The notes: a model not told the origin generated them from the sequence alone. Positions 52,257 to 61,958 are shown, counted from the first letter of the stretch. The stretch is DNA of 64,000 nucleotides from UBA668 sp038234785 (GCA_038234785.1 JBBQTC010000003.1:56538-120537); one strand, 5' to 3'. Translations and numbers: made by a program.

Positions 52257-53638
52257 GCGTCACCGCACAGGATGCGATCTGCCTCGGAGGGTCCCCACGA
52301 GCCACGGAAGTACGGGTGCACCGGCCCGGGGTCGTCGAGGGCCGGTTGCACGACCCGCCAGGTCTGTTCGACGACGTCCTCGCGGGCGAACCTGCGGGGC
52401 AGGCCCGCAAGGGCGTCGTCGAGCAACCGCTCGTACGCCTCACGGCGTTCGCCCAGCGCGGCGGCGAAGTCGACGGCGACGTCGACGTTCTGGCTGTCGA
52501 GGTGCTGGCCCGGCGTCTTGGCCTGCAGCGTGAAGGTCACGCCATCGTTCTTGCCGAGTCGGAATCGCACCAGGTTGCGCGCAGGCTCGGGGCCCCCGGC
52601 CTCGTCGAACAACAGACTCGGCGGCTTGCGGAACTCGACCACGACTTCGGTGGCGCTGTCCGCCAACCCCTTCCCACAGCGCACGTACCACGGGACGTCG
52701 GCCCACCGCCAGGAGTCGATCTCGAGGCGGGCGGCGACGAACGTCTCCGTGGTGGAGTCGATCGCCACGCCCGGCTCGTCGCGGTATCCGACGTACTGTC
52801 CGCGAACCAGCGCCCCGGGGTCGATCGGACGCATCGCCGAGAAGACCTTCGCCTTCTCGTCCTGCAGGAAGCTGCTGTCGGGCCCGACCGGCGGCTCCAT
52901 CGCCACGAGCGCGAGGACCTGCAGCAGGTGGTTCTGCATCACGTCGCGAACCGTGCCGACGCCGTCGTAGAAGCTGCCGCGACCCTCGACGCCGATGGTC
53001 TCGCTCATCGTGATCTGCACCGACCGCACGTAGTTGCGATTCCAGATCGGCTCGAGCAGCGTGTTCGAGAACCGAAACACCAACAGATCCTCCACGCTCT
53101 CCTTGCCGAGATAGTGGTCGATCCGGAAGATGTGGTCCTCCGGGAACACCGAGTGGAGGAGCTTGTTCAGCTCCATCGCGCTGTCGAGGTCGCGGCCGAA
53201 CGGCTTCTCGACCACGATCCGCCCTCGGGTGTTGAGACCGACGGATGCCAGCGACTCGGCCACGGTCGGGAACATCGACGGAGGGATCGCCATGTAGAAG
53301 ACGGCCTGCTCGCTGTGGTGCTTGTCGAGCGCGTCGCACAGCGACGACCACGTGGCCGGGTCGGCGTAGTCACCTTGGATGAGGTCCAGTCGGGCGAGGA
53401 GCGAGTCGATCGTCGACGCCTTCGCGTCGGGAATGGCGGCGATGATGGAGTCGTGGGCGTGCTGACGGAACCCCTCATCGGTCCAGTCGCTGCGAGCCAC
53501 TCCGATCACCGGCACCTTGAGGCTGCCGTGGCCCTCCATGTGGTAGAGCGCCGGGAAGAGCTTGCGCTTGCTGAGGTCGCCGGTCGCGCCGAAGAGCACG
53601 AGCGCGTCCGCCTTCGCCTGTACGGCCCGGGTCATCAT
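52235..53638 (-). CDS. zwf: Glucose-6-phosphate 1-dehydrogenase
   Basis: 467 residues. NADP-binding LVLFGATGDLSKRKLFPALYHM, VVEKPFGRDLDSA, active-site FRIDHYLGKESVEDLLVFRFSN with the catalytic histidines, and RWADVPWYVRCGKGL near 340. First step of the oxidative pentose phosphate branch, making NADPH. The ATG overlaps the gnd stop, so gnd and zwf are coupled; no opcA-like partner is present here. Confidence 0.95.
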   Translation of the reverse strand: MMTRAVQAKADALVLFGATGDLSKRKLFPALYHMEGHGSLKVPVIGVARSDWTDEGFRQHAHDSIIAAIPDAKASTIDSLLARLDLIQGDYADPATWSSLCDALDKHHSEQAVFYMAIPPSMFPTVAESLASVGLNTRGRIVVEKPFGRDLDSAMELNKLLHSVFPEDHIFRIDHYLGKESVEDLLVFRFSNTLLEPIWNRNYVRSVQITMSETIGVEGRGSFYDGVGTVRDVMQNHLLQVLALVAMEPPVGPDSSFLQDEKAKVFSAMRPIDPGALVRGQYVGYRDEPGVAIDSTTETFVAARLEIDSWRWADVPWYVRCGKGLADSATEVVVEFRKPPSLLFDEAGGPEPARNLVRFRLGKNDGVTFTLQAKTPGQHLDSQNVDVAVDFAAALGERREAYERLLDDALAGLPRRFAREDVVEQTWRVVQPALDDPGPVHPYFRGSWGPSEADRILCGDAWFKPQI

Positions 53639-54654
53639 TTCGACTCCGTCACTTCGTGGTGGCCCCCGAAGCCGGAGCGCATCGCCGACAGCAGCTTGTG
53701 GGCGATCTCGCCGCGATCTCGCGAGTACCAGCGATCGAAGAGCGATGCTGCCAACGTGGGGACGGGCACGCCCTCATCGATGGCGGCGTGCATCGTCCAA
53801 CGACCTTCGCCCGAATCGCTGACGCGTCCCTCGAACTCGGTGAGCTCCGGGTCGGCGTGCAGCGCGGCGGCGGTGAGGTCGAGCAGCCAACTCGACACCA
53901 CGCTCCCGCGGCGCCACACCTCGGTGACCGCGGCGAGATCGAGGTCGTAGCGGTAGTACTGCGGGTGGGTGAGCGGTGCGGTCTCGGCGTCCTTGGTGTG
54001 TGACTCGCTGCCGATGTTGGCGTTGGCGAGCACGTTCAACCCTTCGGCGTAGGCGGCCATCATCCCGTACTCGATCCCGTTGTGGACCATCTTCACGAAG
54101 TGGCCCGCCCCGCTGGGGCCGCAGTGCAACCAGCCGCGTTCCTCGGTGCCCGGGTCACCCGACCGGCCTTCGGTGCGCGGGGCGCTGTCGATGCCCGGCG
54201 CCAGTGTGTCGAACACGGGTGCCATCTCTTGGACCGCCTCGGTCGGCCCGCCGATCATCAAGCAGTAGCCGCGGTCCAGACCGAACACGCCGCCGCTCGT
54301 TCCGACGTCGAGGTAGTTGATGCCCTTGGCGGCCAACGGTGCAGACCGGTCGACGTCGTCGCGGTACCACGAGTTGCCACCGTCGATGATGGTGTCGCCC
54401 GGCGAGAGCAGTGGCTCGAAGGCGGCGATGGTGGCGGCGACGTACGCAGCCGGCACCATGAACCACAGATGGCGGGGTGTCGTGAGCGCCTCCACGACCT
54501 CCTGCGGAGTGCGGGCACCCCGGGAACCTTCTGCCTCCATCGCCGCCACGGCGGCATCGCTGACGTCGTAGGCGATGCATTCGTGGCCGTCGCGCTGGAG
54601 GCGGCGCACCATGTTGGCGCCCATGCGCCCGAGTCCGATCATTGCGATCTGCAT
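53635..54654 (-). CDS. gnd: 6-phosphogluconate dehydrogenase, short (GndA/YqeC-like) type
   Basis: 339 residues, the short form rather than the 470-residue form. NAD(P) motif MIGLGRMGANMVRRLQRDGHE, IIDGGNSWYRDD, LDVGTSGGVFGLDRGYCLMIGG and the catalytic lysine/asparagine stretch GAGHFVKMVHNGIEYGMM near 183-200. The C-terminal domain includes EVWRRGSVVSSWLLDL and FGGHHE. ATG 54654 is chosen from the typical N-terminus; longer in-frame sequence is antisense to the divergent gene. Confidence 0.94.
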   Translation of the reverse strand: MQIAMIGLGRMGANMVRRLQRDGHECIAYDVSDAAVAAMEAEGSRGARTPQEVVEALTTPRHLWFMVPAAYVAATIAAFEPLLSPGDTIIDGGNSWYRDDVDRSAPLAAKGINYLDVGTSGGVFGLDRGYCLMIGGPTEAVQEMAPVFDTLAPGIDSAPRTEGRSGDPGTEERGWLHCGPSGAGHFVKMVHNGIEYGMMAAYAEGLNVLANANIGSESHTKDAETAPLTHPQYYRYDLDLAAVTEVWRRGSVVSSWLLDLTAAALHADPELTEFEGRVSDSGEGRWTMHAAIDEGVPVPTLAASLFDRWYSRDRGEIAHKLLSAMRSGFGGHHEVTESK

Positions 54655-54697
54655 GCCGAACAGGTTGCCACGTTTGTCGCCGGTTACGGTGACGGCG

Positions 54698-55345
54698 ATG
54701 AACGATCCCGCACGCGACCTCGCCGGTGCCGTTGCTGCCCATCGGACGCTCGCGGCCGACATCGCCGGGCTCACCGACGACCAGGTACGCCGGCCATCGG
54801 AGCTGGCCGGATGGACCGTCGGGCACGTCCTGACCCACATCGCCCGCAACGCCGACGGACTCTCCAACCTGCTCGAGGGGGCGGCGCGTGGGGTGGTCGC
54901 CGACATGTATCCGGGGGGTCGTGAGGGCCGCGCCGCCGACATCGAAGCCGGCGCGCCGAGACCTGCCCGCGACCTGATCGACGATGTCGCCGCGTCCAGC
55001 GCCCGCATCGAGGCCGCGTTCGCCGCGCTCGCCGACGACCAGTGGAATGCGCAGGGCGCCACGGTGTTCGGCCCCGTCGCGATGGTCGACGTCCCGCGCC
55101 GCCGGTGGCAGGAGACCACGGTGCACCACGCCGATCTCGGGCTGGGCTACACGTACCGTGACTGGCCCGACGACTTCGTTCGACTCGAGCTCCAGCGATT
55201 CACCATGCTGTGGAACAGCCGCAAGCCGATGGGGCTCACCGGCCTTCCTGCGGCGGCGCTCGCTGTCGACGACCATGACCGGATCGCGTGGCTGATGGGT
55301 CGCCTCGTGATCGACGGACTGGAGCCGGCGGGGCTCCTCGGATGA
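54698..55345 (+). CDS. Mycothiol-dependent maleylpyruvate isomerase-like (DinB superfamily) protein
   Basis: 215 residues. The MDMPI N-terminal / TIGR03083-type helical bundle is visible: LAGWTVGHVLTHIARNADGLSNLLEGA with the first metal histidine, and RWQETTVHHADLGLGYTYRDWP with the others. Such proteins use mycothiol or related thiols; real substrates are usually unknown. ATG 54698 lies 7 bases after TACGGT. Its stop overlaps the copCD start. Confidence 0.85.
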   Translation: MNDPARDLAGAVAAHRTLAADIAGLTDDQVRRPSELAGWTVGHVLTHIARNADGLSNLLEGAARGVVADMYPGGREGRAADIEAGAPRPARDLIDDVAASSARIEAAFAALADDQWNAQGATVFGPVAMVDVPRRRWQETTVHHADLGLGYTYRDWPDDFVRLELQRFTMLWNSRKPMGLTGLPAAALAVDDHDRIAWLMGRLVIDGLEPAGLLG

Positions 55346-56964
55346 ACCGATCGATCCGGCGCGGCCTCGCGGCCGCAGTGTTGATGTCCGGCGCGCTCGT
55401 CGCGCTCTCGGCTCCTTCGGCCTCCGCCCACGCCTCGCTGCTGACAAGTGCGCCGGCCGCCAACAGCGTGCTCGAGGTCGGGCCGCCCGAGATCGTGCTG
55501 AGCTTCGACGAGGACATCGAGGCGCCCCTCTCGAACATCTCGCTGTTCGACGGAACGGGCACCAAGGTCGAGATCGGAGCGCCCGCAGCGGGCGCACAGG
55601 GGTCGGTGGTCTCGGCCACCGTGCCGACGCTCACGGATGGGATCTACGCCGTCGTCTGGCGAGTGACCTCCGCCGATGGACACGTCGTCGACGGCGCGTT
55701 CAGCTTCCAGGTCGGCACGGCCGCCGCCGGCGACGGCCAGGAACTGCTCGACCAGGTGAGTGAGGGCGCTGGATCGAACTCAGCGGTCACCTGGTGGTAC
55801 GGGGTGGCTCGGTTCCTCGCGCTCGCCGGCGCCATCGCCGCGCTTGGCGGGGGATTCTGGAGCCTCCAGGGATCGCCGTCGATCGGTTCTCGACCGGCGG
55901 TGGGTCGATTGCTCTGGTCCGGCTGGGTCGCGCTGACGATCGGCACGCTGGCGTCGTTCGGGCTGTTCGGTGCGCAGGTCGTCGGCGGATCGGTGAGCGC
56001 TGCTTGGTCGCCGTCGACATGGGGCGATGCGGCACACGCCCACACCGGGCAGATGATCCTCGTTCGAGCCGGGGTCGCGCTCGTGTTGCTCGTACTCCTC
56101 GTGCGGCGAGTGTCGTCGTCGGCGATCTGGTGGCGCGCCGTCGGCGTCCTGGCCGGGGTGGTCACCCTGGTCACGTTCTCCGCATCGGGCCATCCCAACT
56201 CGCTCGATCCCCGGGCACTGTGGATCGCGGTCGACGTGCTGCACCTCGGCGGCATCGTCGTCTGGATCGGGGGCCTGCTTGCACTGTCGCTCGTCGGTCG
56301 GGCGTGGATGTCCGAGCCCGAGGCGGTGCGTCCGATCAACCGCTTCTCGTTCGCTGCGGCCGTGACGGTGCCCCTCGTGGTGCTCACCGGCATCGCCCAG
56401 ACACTCGAGCTCGCCGGGGGACTCGACGACATCACCGCCACCGACTGGGGGCGGATGCTGCTGACGAAGGTGATGGTGGTCATCGCGCTGGTCAGCATCG
56501 CCGGAGTCTCCCGCTGGATGCTGCACAACGACGGCGCCGCCTCCATTCGCCGAACCGTCATCGCCGAGGCGGTGCTGGGGATCATCGTGGTCGGCCTCGC
56601 CGCCGGCATGGTGGCGCAACCGCCCCGCGCCGGGGTGCCGAGCCTCCCCTTCGACCAGACGATCACGGCCAACGGCGTCATCGCCTCGCTGACCGTCTCG
56701 CCCGGGCACGTCGGTAGCAACGAGGTCCATCTCCTGATCACGCCGCCCGGCGGGTCGCTCACGCCCGTCACCTCGGCGACTGCTCGGGTCCTGCTGCCAT
56801 CGGCCGATCTCCCCGCCGCGCCGGTCACGTTGATCGCGGAGGGCCCGAACCACTACAGCGGGACCGTCACCCTCCCGCGGTCGGGCGACTGGACCTTCGA
56901 GATCGTCGTTCAGATCACCGAGTCCGACAGCGCGCTCTTGAAGGCGACCGTCACGATTCCCTGA
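55342..56964 (+). CDS. CopC-CopD fusion protein (copper uptake/resistance)
   Basis: 540 residues. A signal peptide ends near ASA-HASLL, so the mature protein begins with the His1 copper ligand of CopC. The CopC domain (about 34-130) ends with SADGHVVDGAFSFQV. About eight membrane segments of CopD follow (150-430), and then an exported C-terminal domain of about 100 residues resembling the YtkA type (ITANGVIASLTVSPGHVGSNEVHL...). Start overlaps the upstream stop (ATGA). The last 14 bases overlap the convergent patatin gene. Confidence 0.9.
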   Translation: MNRSIRRGLAAAVLMSGALVALSAPSASAHASLLTSAPAANSVLEVGPPEIVLSFDEDIEAPLSNISLFDGTGTKVEIGAPAAGAQGSVVSATVPTLTDGIYAVVWRVTSADGHVVDGAFSFQVGTAAAGDGQELLDQVSEGAGSNSAVTWWYGVARFLALAGAIAALGGGFWSLQGSPSIGSRPAVGRLLWSGWVALTIGTLASFGLFGAQVVGGSVSAAWSPSTWGDAAHAHTGQMILVRAGVALVLLVLLVRRVSSSAIWWRAVGVLAGVVTLVTFSASGHPNSLDPRALWIAVDVLHLGGIVVWIGGLLALSLVGRAWMSEPEAVRPINRFSFAAAVTVPLVVLTGIAQTLELAGGLDDITATDWGRMLLTKVMVVIALVSIAGVSRWMLHNDGAASIRRTVIAEAVLGIIVVGLAAGMVAQPPRAGVPSLPFDQTITANGVIASLTVSPGHVGSNEVHLLITPPGGSLTPVTSATARVLLPSADLPAAPVTLIAEGPNHYSGTVTLPRSGDWTFEIVVQITESDSALLKATVTIP

Positions 56965-57778
56965 GCCACGCCTGGGTGGCGTGGTAGCCGAGGTCGATGG
57001 TGTCGGCCGACCGACCGACCGAGAACGTCGTGAGCGTGGACGTCGGTGCCGGGATCTCGATCGCCCGCAGCTCCGGCGGCGGTCGGCGCATCACGGATCG
57101 ACCGTGAGCTTCCACACCGAGTGAGCTGGCCCGGAACAGGATCTCGATCGCGTTCTTCGGCGGTGGATCGGCGACCTCCAGCGGCGGGATCGACAGCACG
57201 AGCGCCGTGGCCACCCCTGCCTCGACCGCAAGGTCGAGCGGCACGTCCGCGACCACTCCTCCGTCGACCAGCGTGCGGTCGCCGATCCGGATGGGTGGGT
57301 AGACGCCGGGGAAGGCGGTACTGGCGAGCACCGCCGTGACCGTGTCGCCCTCGGTGAGAGCGACCGCCTCCCCGGTGCCGAGGTCGGTGGCGACGATGAT
57401 CAATCGAATCGGCGCGTGCTCGAGCACTCGGTTGCCGAGATGGTGACGCAGGAACCGATGGCCGTGACGGTTGTCGAGGAAGGACGGATGGCGGCCCGCC
57501 ACCGCCATCGCCACCCGACTCGGCTGGATCCGCAACAGGTCGCGCCGTTTGATGTTTCGCCAGATCGCATCGAGTCGCCGCACGCCGTCGCCGTCGTGGT
57601 TCCAGGCGAACAGTGCGGCGTTCACCGCACCGGCGGACACGCCGATGAGCACGTCCGGGCGGACACCGGCCTCGCTGAGCGCCCGCAGCGCGCCGACCTG
57701 ATAGGCGCCGAGCGCGCCTCCGCCGGGAAGGATGAACGCCAACGGTCGCGGCAGTTCGGAGAGTTCCAGCGGGGTCAC
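56951..57778 (-). CDS. Patatin-like phospholipase
   Basis: 275 residues. Oxyanion loop LPGGGALGAYQVGALRAL, nucleophile serine in LIGVSAGAVNAAL near residue 48, and the dyad aspartate in DGGVVADVPLDLAVEAG near 172. Patatin-family enzymes hydrolyse acyl esters of lipids. No signal peptide. GTG 57778 lies 6 bases after CACAAT. It lies 12 bases downstream of the large unknown gene on the same strand. Confidence 0.9.
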   Translation of the reverse strand: MTPLELSELPRPLAFILPGGGALGAYQVGALRALSEAGVRPDVLIGVSAGAVNAALFAWNHDGDGVRRLDAIWRNIKRRDLLRIQPSRVAMAVAGRHPSFLDNRHGHRFLRHHLGNRVLEHAPIRLIIVATDLGTGEAVALTEGDTVTAVLASTAFPGVYPPIRIGDRTLVDGGVVADVPLDLAVEAGVATALVLSIPPLEVADPPPKNAIEILFRASSLGVEAHGRSVMRRPPPELRAIEIPAPTSTLTTFSVGRSADTIDLGYHATQAWLRES

Positions 57779-57790
57779 GCCGTGATTGTG

Positions 57791-59524
57791 TCAGTCCACG
57801 GAGTTGGCCCCCATCACCGCCGGATTCAGCACGGTGTACACGTGACGGACGATCGTGTCCGCGACCTGCCCGTGGAACCCGCCGGGAAGGTGATCACACC
57901 AGTCCATGAACTCCTGGATGAACACATCCGACGGCTGCACGGCACTCGGATCGGCGTCGGGTGGCGACGGGTAGCCGGGAGGCAGCCGCCCCTCGGCCGT
58001 CAACTCCACCACCATCCGATCGGCGACCGCTGCCGCAGCGGTGGTCAGCGCCAGGTCGGCGCCGTAGTCGGCGATGTGTCGTGCGTGCTCGGGGTCGGGA
58101 CCGAACGACGACTGCACCACCAGTAGCGCGGCCGCGACTCCGAGGGACACGGCGATTCCCGGGATCGCCACGGTGAGCAGACCGGCGATCCCGCACACCA
58201 TGTCCCAGGCGGACCTGCGCAGCTGTTCGCTTCGGACTCGTTCGTTCACGACCAGATCTCCCAACATGGCCACGAAGGCCGCCAGTTCTTCGAGTTGATG
58301 AGGGGTCCCCGATGTCAGCGACTTGATCGCCCCATCGGTGATCACCGCCGAGTTCTCGATGAGGCGCTCGAGCGCCGTGTCGTTCTCGAGCACGAACGCG
58401 AGCATCGAGTTGCGAGCGGTCGGCGTCAGCGCCCACTCGTGGTTCGCGGGCGAGAACTGCAACATCCACGGACTGATCAGATCGACGAGGAACACGTTCG
58501 CGTCGGTCGCGTACGTCGATCGGTAGGACTCGATCAGCGTCGGGAGCAGCCGTCCGGCCGTGGTGGCGTCGACGTTGGTCGGGTCCGTCCCGGTGAGGAT
58601 GACGCGGTGGAGCAGATCGACGTCGTCGATGGTGGCCAGCACCGTGTCGGGGTGCTCGATGAAGTGCCCGATGTAGCGCGTGCACGCCGCAGCGTCGAGC
58701 AGCATCAGCGCGCACAGCAGGTCGGCGGTGTTCGGTCCGTCCAGCGCGTCGAGGTCCGCCACGGGGATGTCGGTGTCACCCATCCGGTCGGACCAGTTGC
58801 GCTGCATCAGACGATCGGCGACGTCGGCCAGCGCGTCACCCCGAAGCCCCATGAAACCGATCAGCAGCGCGGCGCTGTACGGGTGCATCTGGTCGACGAT
58901 GGAATCCACCGGCAGCGTGCCGCGGACGGCGGCGAACCCGGCGAGCACCCCGTCCAGTTCCGAGATGCCCGCATGGGCCCGGTACTCGATCCCGTCCACG
59001 ACGAACGCGTGCTGACGAGCGAGCGCGTCGCACCAGGGACCCCACTCGTGGAAGTTGGCGAGGAACTGCTCGGTGAGGTGCGGGTCGCGTCCGATGATCT
59101 GGAGCTGTCCGGCGAGCCAGGTCAGTGCGACGGGGTCCTCGACGAACGATGCGGGGTCGACCCGGTCGAGACGGGCGCCCAGCGCTCGCGCCTCCTCGGC
59201 GGTGACCACGGTTGCGTCGTCCTGCAACGGGTCGGCGGCAACGGACCAGCCGTATCCACGCGCCATCGTCCACACGAGCGAGTTGTCGAGTGCCGCGAAC
59301 CGTTGACGGTCGCTTCCCGCCACGTCCATGGCGGATGAGGCGATCACACGATCGACGATCGGGATCCACGTGACCTCCAGATCGGTGAGGAGCCGCCGAA
59401 CCTCGCGCATCGCATCACCCGCGGCCGCATCGGTGCAGCGCAGCGTCCGCAGCTCGTCGAGGGCTTGAGTGATGGCGCGACGCAACAGACCGAGGCGCTC
59501 GGGGTCGTAGGCGAGGAAGCCCAT
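57791..59524 (-). CDS. Large protein of unknown function paired with a WXG100-like protein
   Basis: 577 residues, mostly helical. There is no N-terminal signal; two hydrophobic stretches (SAWDMVCGIAGLLTVAIPGIAVSLGVAAALLVVQSS, near 480-515) form a helical hairpin. The layout resembles the DUF6571-type proteins of actinomycetes, but I cannot confirm that by eye. The start codon shares its A with the stop of the upstream WXG100-like gene (TGATG), so they are coupled; such pairs are often type VII secretion substrates or toxins. Confidence 0.7.
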   Translation of the reverse strand: MGFLAYDPERLGLLRRAITQALDELRTLRCTDAAAGDAMREVRRLLTDLEVTWIPIVDRVIASSAMDVAGSDRQRFAALDNSLVWTMARGYGWSVAADPLQDDATVVTAEEARALGARLDRVDPASFVEDPVALTWLAGQLQIIGRDPHLTEQFLANFHEWGPWCDALARQHAFVVDGIEYRAHAGISELDGVLAGFAAVRGTLPVDSIVDQMHPYSAALLIGFMGLRGDALADVADRLMQRNWSDRMGDTDIPVADLDALDGPNTADLLCALMLLDAAACTRYIGHFIEHPDTVLATIDDVDLLHRVILTGTDPTNVDATTAGRLLPTLIESYRSTYATDANVFLVDLISPWMLQFSPANHEWALTPTARNSMLAFVLENDTALERLIENSAVITDGAIKSLTSGTPHQLEELAAFVAMLGDLVVNERVRSEQLRRSAWDMVCGIAGLLTVAIPGIAVSLGVAAALLVVQSSFGPDPEHARHIADYGADLALTTAAAAVADRMVVELTAEGRLPPGYPSPPDADPSAVQPSDVFIQEFMDWCDHLPGGFHGQVADTIVRHVYTVLNPAVMGANSVD

Positions 59525-59814
59525 CAGGACAACCCTGCAGGATTGGCATCGACCACCATCTGGTCCGCCTGTCGCTCGAAGCGGTGCGCCGTGCGGATCA
59601 GCTCGTCGGCATGCTCGAGCAACGTCGACCGTGCCGCGTGGAGCGAGTCGCCGCATCGCTGTGGCGACGGGCCGACCCAGGTGTCCGGCCCGGCGTCGCG
59701 GTACAGTTCGAGCGCACGCAGCTGCTCCAGTCGCGCGGCCAACGCACGGAGGACACCGGCTCGCGTGCGCAGGCGCTCGGCTGCCGGATTCGTGACGGGG
59801 AGTGTGGCGGACAT
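59524..59814 (-). CDS. WXG100/ESAT-6-like small helical protein
   Basis: 96 residues from ATG 59814 (GTG 59832 would add six). Two long amphipathic helices flank a central W46-V-G48 turn (GPDTWVGPSPQRCGDSL), the hallmark of WXG100 proteins. The C-terminus lacks a clear YxxxD/E signal. It is translationally coupled to the 577-residue protein downstream. No EccC-like ATPase is in the window. Confidence 0.65.
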   Translation of the reverse strand: MSATLPVTNPAAERLRTRAGVLRALAARLEQLRALELYRDAGPDTWVGPSPQRCGDSLHAARSTLLEHADELIRTAHRFERQADQMVVDANPAGLS

Positions 59815-59857
59815 CTCGCCGACACTGGGCACGACGAGCCGTCGGGATCGGCAAAGT

Positions 59858-60301
59858 TCAGATCAGGTCGCGCACGATCAGGTGATGGGGGAGTCGGGTG
59901 GTCTCGTCGATGAAGCCCTCACCCTCGATGGCGAACTGGTGCCGGGTGTAGAAACCCAACGCTGCGTCGCGAGCGCGTGCCCACACGAGCTCGAAGCCCT
60001 TCCGATGCGCGACGTCGCACCCATGCTCCAGGAGCTGTCCGCCGAGCCCGATGCTCTGCAGGTGACGTGTAGTCGCCATCCCGCGGAGTTGCACCGCATG
60101 TCGACCCTGGTGTGGGCGAGGGACCCAGCTGGAGGTGCCCACCAGTTCGCCGTCCATTCGCACGCCCAGGTGCCACGAACCCGGCCAGTCGTCCTCGACG
60201 AATGCGACTTCCTTGGTCGGCGTGTCGAATCGCAGCACGGCGAGACGCAGCGGGTGGGTGTCGGTCGCACTGATCTCCACGAACTCCCACCCGTCGGTCA
60301 T
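59858..60301 (-). CDS. GNAT-family N-acetyltransferase
   Basis: 147 residues. The GNAT core is visible: DGELVGTSSWVPR, LRGMATTRHLQSIGLGGQLLEHGCDVAHRKGFELVWARARDAALGFYTRHQF (acetyl-CoA loop Q-x-x-G-x-G near 85). The substrate is unknown. ATG 60301 overlaps the oxidoreductase stop by 4 bases, making it the last gene of the thiamine-transporter operon. Confidence 0.85.
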   Translation of the reverse strand: MTDGWEFVEISATDTHPLRLAVLRFDTPTKEVAFVEDDWPGSWHLGVRMDGELVGTSSWVPRPHQGRHAVQLRGMATTRHLQSIGLGGQLLEHGCDVAHRKGFELVWARARDAALGFYTRHQFAIEGEGFIDETTRLPHHLIVRDLI

Positions 60302-61332
60302 TCGGCCACCTTCACCGACGCCCCGTCCGTCGCCGCGGAGGAGTACATCGCGTCGACGATGCGGTGCGCGGCGACGGCGGTGTGGAGATCCGGAGAAGCC
60401 GGTCGGCCTTCGAGAACGGCGCGGATGAACTCGCCGTCGGGGTTGTCCGTGCCGTCACGCATCGGAGCGACCGCTTCCACGAGGGCGTCGTGTTCGAGCG
60501 ATCCGGCGGCGCCGTCGGTGTCGGTCCACGAGACCGGCCCGAACCAGTCGTCACCCTCGACGACGATGTGTCGCCGCTCGCAGAAGACTTCGACCCTGCG
60601 CAGACTGGGTCGGGCGAGGTTGTCGTGCCACACGCTGTTCAACGCGCCCGTGGCTCCGCCGACGAAGCGCATCGTGGCCGTGGCGACGTCCTCGATGCCG
60701 TCGAGTCCGTGGAAGTTGGCGGTGTGCGCACTCACCCGTTCGACATCGCCGACCAGATAGCGCAGCATGTCGACATCGTGGATGCTGTGCTCCAGCAGCG
60801 TGCCCGCGCCGACCAACGTCCGGTCACCTCGCCACGTGCTCGCGTAGTGCCCCTGTACGGGAATGAACTGGTCGTCGCGGAAGACGACGGTCATCACCCG
60901 ACCAGCGACGGGATCGTCGATGAGATGCTTGGCCCACAGGTATGCCGGCGACCGGCGCAACACGAGCCCGACCTGATGGGTCACTCCGGCCGCGTCCGCC
61001 ATGGCCGCCATCCGCGCTGCATCGGCCGTCGTGAACGCGAGCGGCTTCTCGCAGAACACGTGCCGACCGCGCGAGACGGCTGCGTCGAGCAGTCGCAGGT
61101 GCTCGTTGGTCCACGTGCAGATGTACACCGCCTCGCAGCCGTCGATCACCTCCGCCTCGGACGCGCACACCGTGTGACCGCTGGCCGCGGCGAACGCGAC
61201 AGCTCGGTCCTGGTCGGGGTCGTACACGCCAGCCCTCACGACGGGTGCGCCGCTGTGGCGCAGGCTCTTGGAGTGGTAGGTGGCGATGAGCCCTGCGCCG
61301 AGGAAGCCGACGCGAACCGGAGAAGCTGTCAC
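60298..61332 (-). CDS. Gfo/Idh/MocA-family oxidoreductase
   Basis: 344 residues. N-terminal Rossmann fold VRVGFLGAGLIATYHSKSL, YICTWTNEH, and the family's VFCEKPLAFT near 93. The C-terminal domain has LLEHSIHDVDMLRYLVGDVE with the catalytic histidine. Members act on sugars, inositols or related polyols. The ATG overlaps the ABC ATPase stop (ATGA). Its place between a thiamine-type importer and an acetyltransferase gives no obvious substrate. Confidence 0.88.
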   Translation of the reverse strand: MTASPVRVGFLGAGLIATYHSKSLRHSGAPVVRAGVYDPDQDRAVAFAAASGHTVCASEAEVIDGCEAVYICTWTNEHLRLLDAAVSRGRHVFCEKPLAFTTADAARMAAMADAAGVTHQVGLVLRRSPAYLWAKHLIDDPVAGRVMTVVFRDDQFIPVQGHYASTWRGDRTLVGAGTLLEHSIHDVDMLRYLVGDVERVSAHTANFHGLDGIEDVATATMRFVGGATGALNSVWHDNLARPSLRRVEVFCERRHIVVEGDDWFGPVSWTDTDGAAGSLEHDALVEAVAPMRDGTDNPDGEFIRAVLEGRPASPDLHTAVAAHRIVDAMYSSAATDGASVKVAE

Positions 61333-61958
61333 GGTCGGTCAGCTTGCCAGACCGTGCGGTCGGCGATCGTGGCAGCCTCGTCGCGGTCATGCGTGACGAG
61401 GATGGCCGTCGTGGCCGTGGCACGGAGCACCGTCGAGAGGTCGACGGCCAGCCGGTCGTGCAGCTCACGGTCGAGCCCGGTGAGGGGTTCGTCGAGCAGC
61501 AGCACGGCCGGCCCCGGTGCCAGCGCCCGGGCGAGCGCGACCCGCTTGGCCTCGCCGCCGCTGAGCCGGTTGGTGCGGCGGGACTCGAACCCGACGAGGC
61601 CGACCAGTTCGAGCAGCTCGCTCACCCGGCTCTGGATCTCTGCGCGCGGCCGGCGTTGCATCCGCATGCCGAACGCAACGTTCCGAGCGACGTCGAGATG
61701 AGGGAAGAGTTGCTCGTCCTGGAACATCATCCCGATGTGGCGTCGGTGCGCCGGAACCGAACTGATGTCGACCCCGTCGAGCCACACCGACCCCTCGTCG
61801 GGCACGAGCAGTCCGGCGAGCACCCTCAGCAACGTGGTCTTGCCCACCCCCGACGGACCCAGCAGCGCGAGCACCTCGCGGTCGGCGACCTCCACCGACA
61901 CATGGTCGAGGACGGCTCGATCGTCGAAGCGGACGACGATGCCGCGCGCCTCAAGCAT
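61329..61958 (-). CDS. ABC transporter ATP-binding protein, ThiQ/PotA-like
   Basis: 209 residues. Walker A LLGPSGVGKTTLLRVLAGL, Q-loop GMMFQDEQLFPHL, signature LSGGEAKRVALARAL, Walker B VLLLDEPLTGLD and H-loop ILVTHDRDEA. The short length without a C-terminal regulatory domain fits ThiQ. ATG 61958 is chosen because it overlaps the permease stop by 8 bases; ATG 61967 is possible. Pairs with the fused permease next to it. Confidence 0.88.
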   Translation of the reverse strand: MLEARGIVVRFDDRAVLDHVSVEVADREVLALLGPSGVGKTTLLRVLAGLLVPDEGSVWLDGVDISSVPAHRRHIGMMFQDEQLFPHLDVARNVAFGMRMQRRPRAEIQSRVSELLELVGLVGFESRRTNRLSGGEAKRVALARALAPGPAVLLLDEPLTGLDRELHDRLAVDLSTVLRATATTAILVTHDRDEAATIADRTVWQADRP

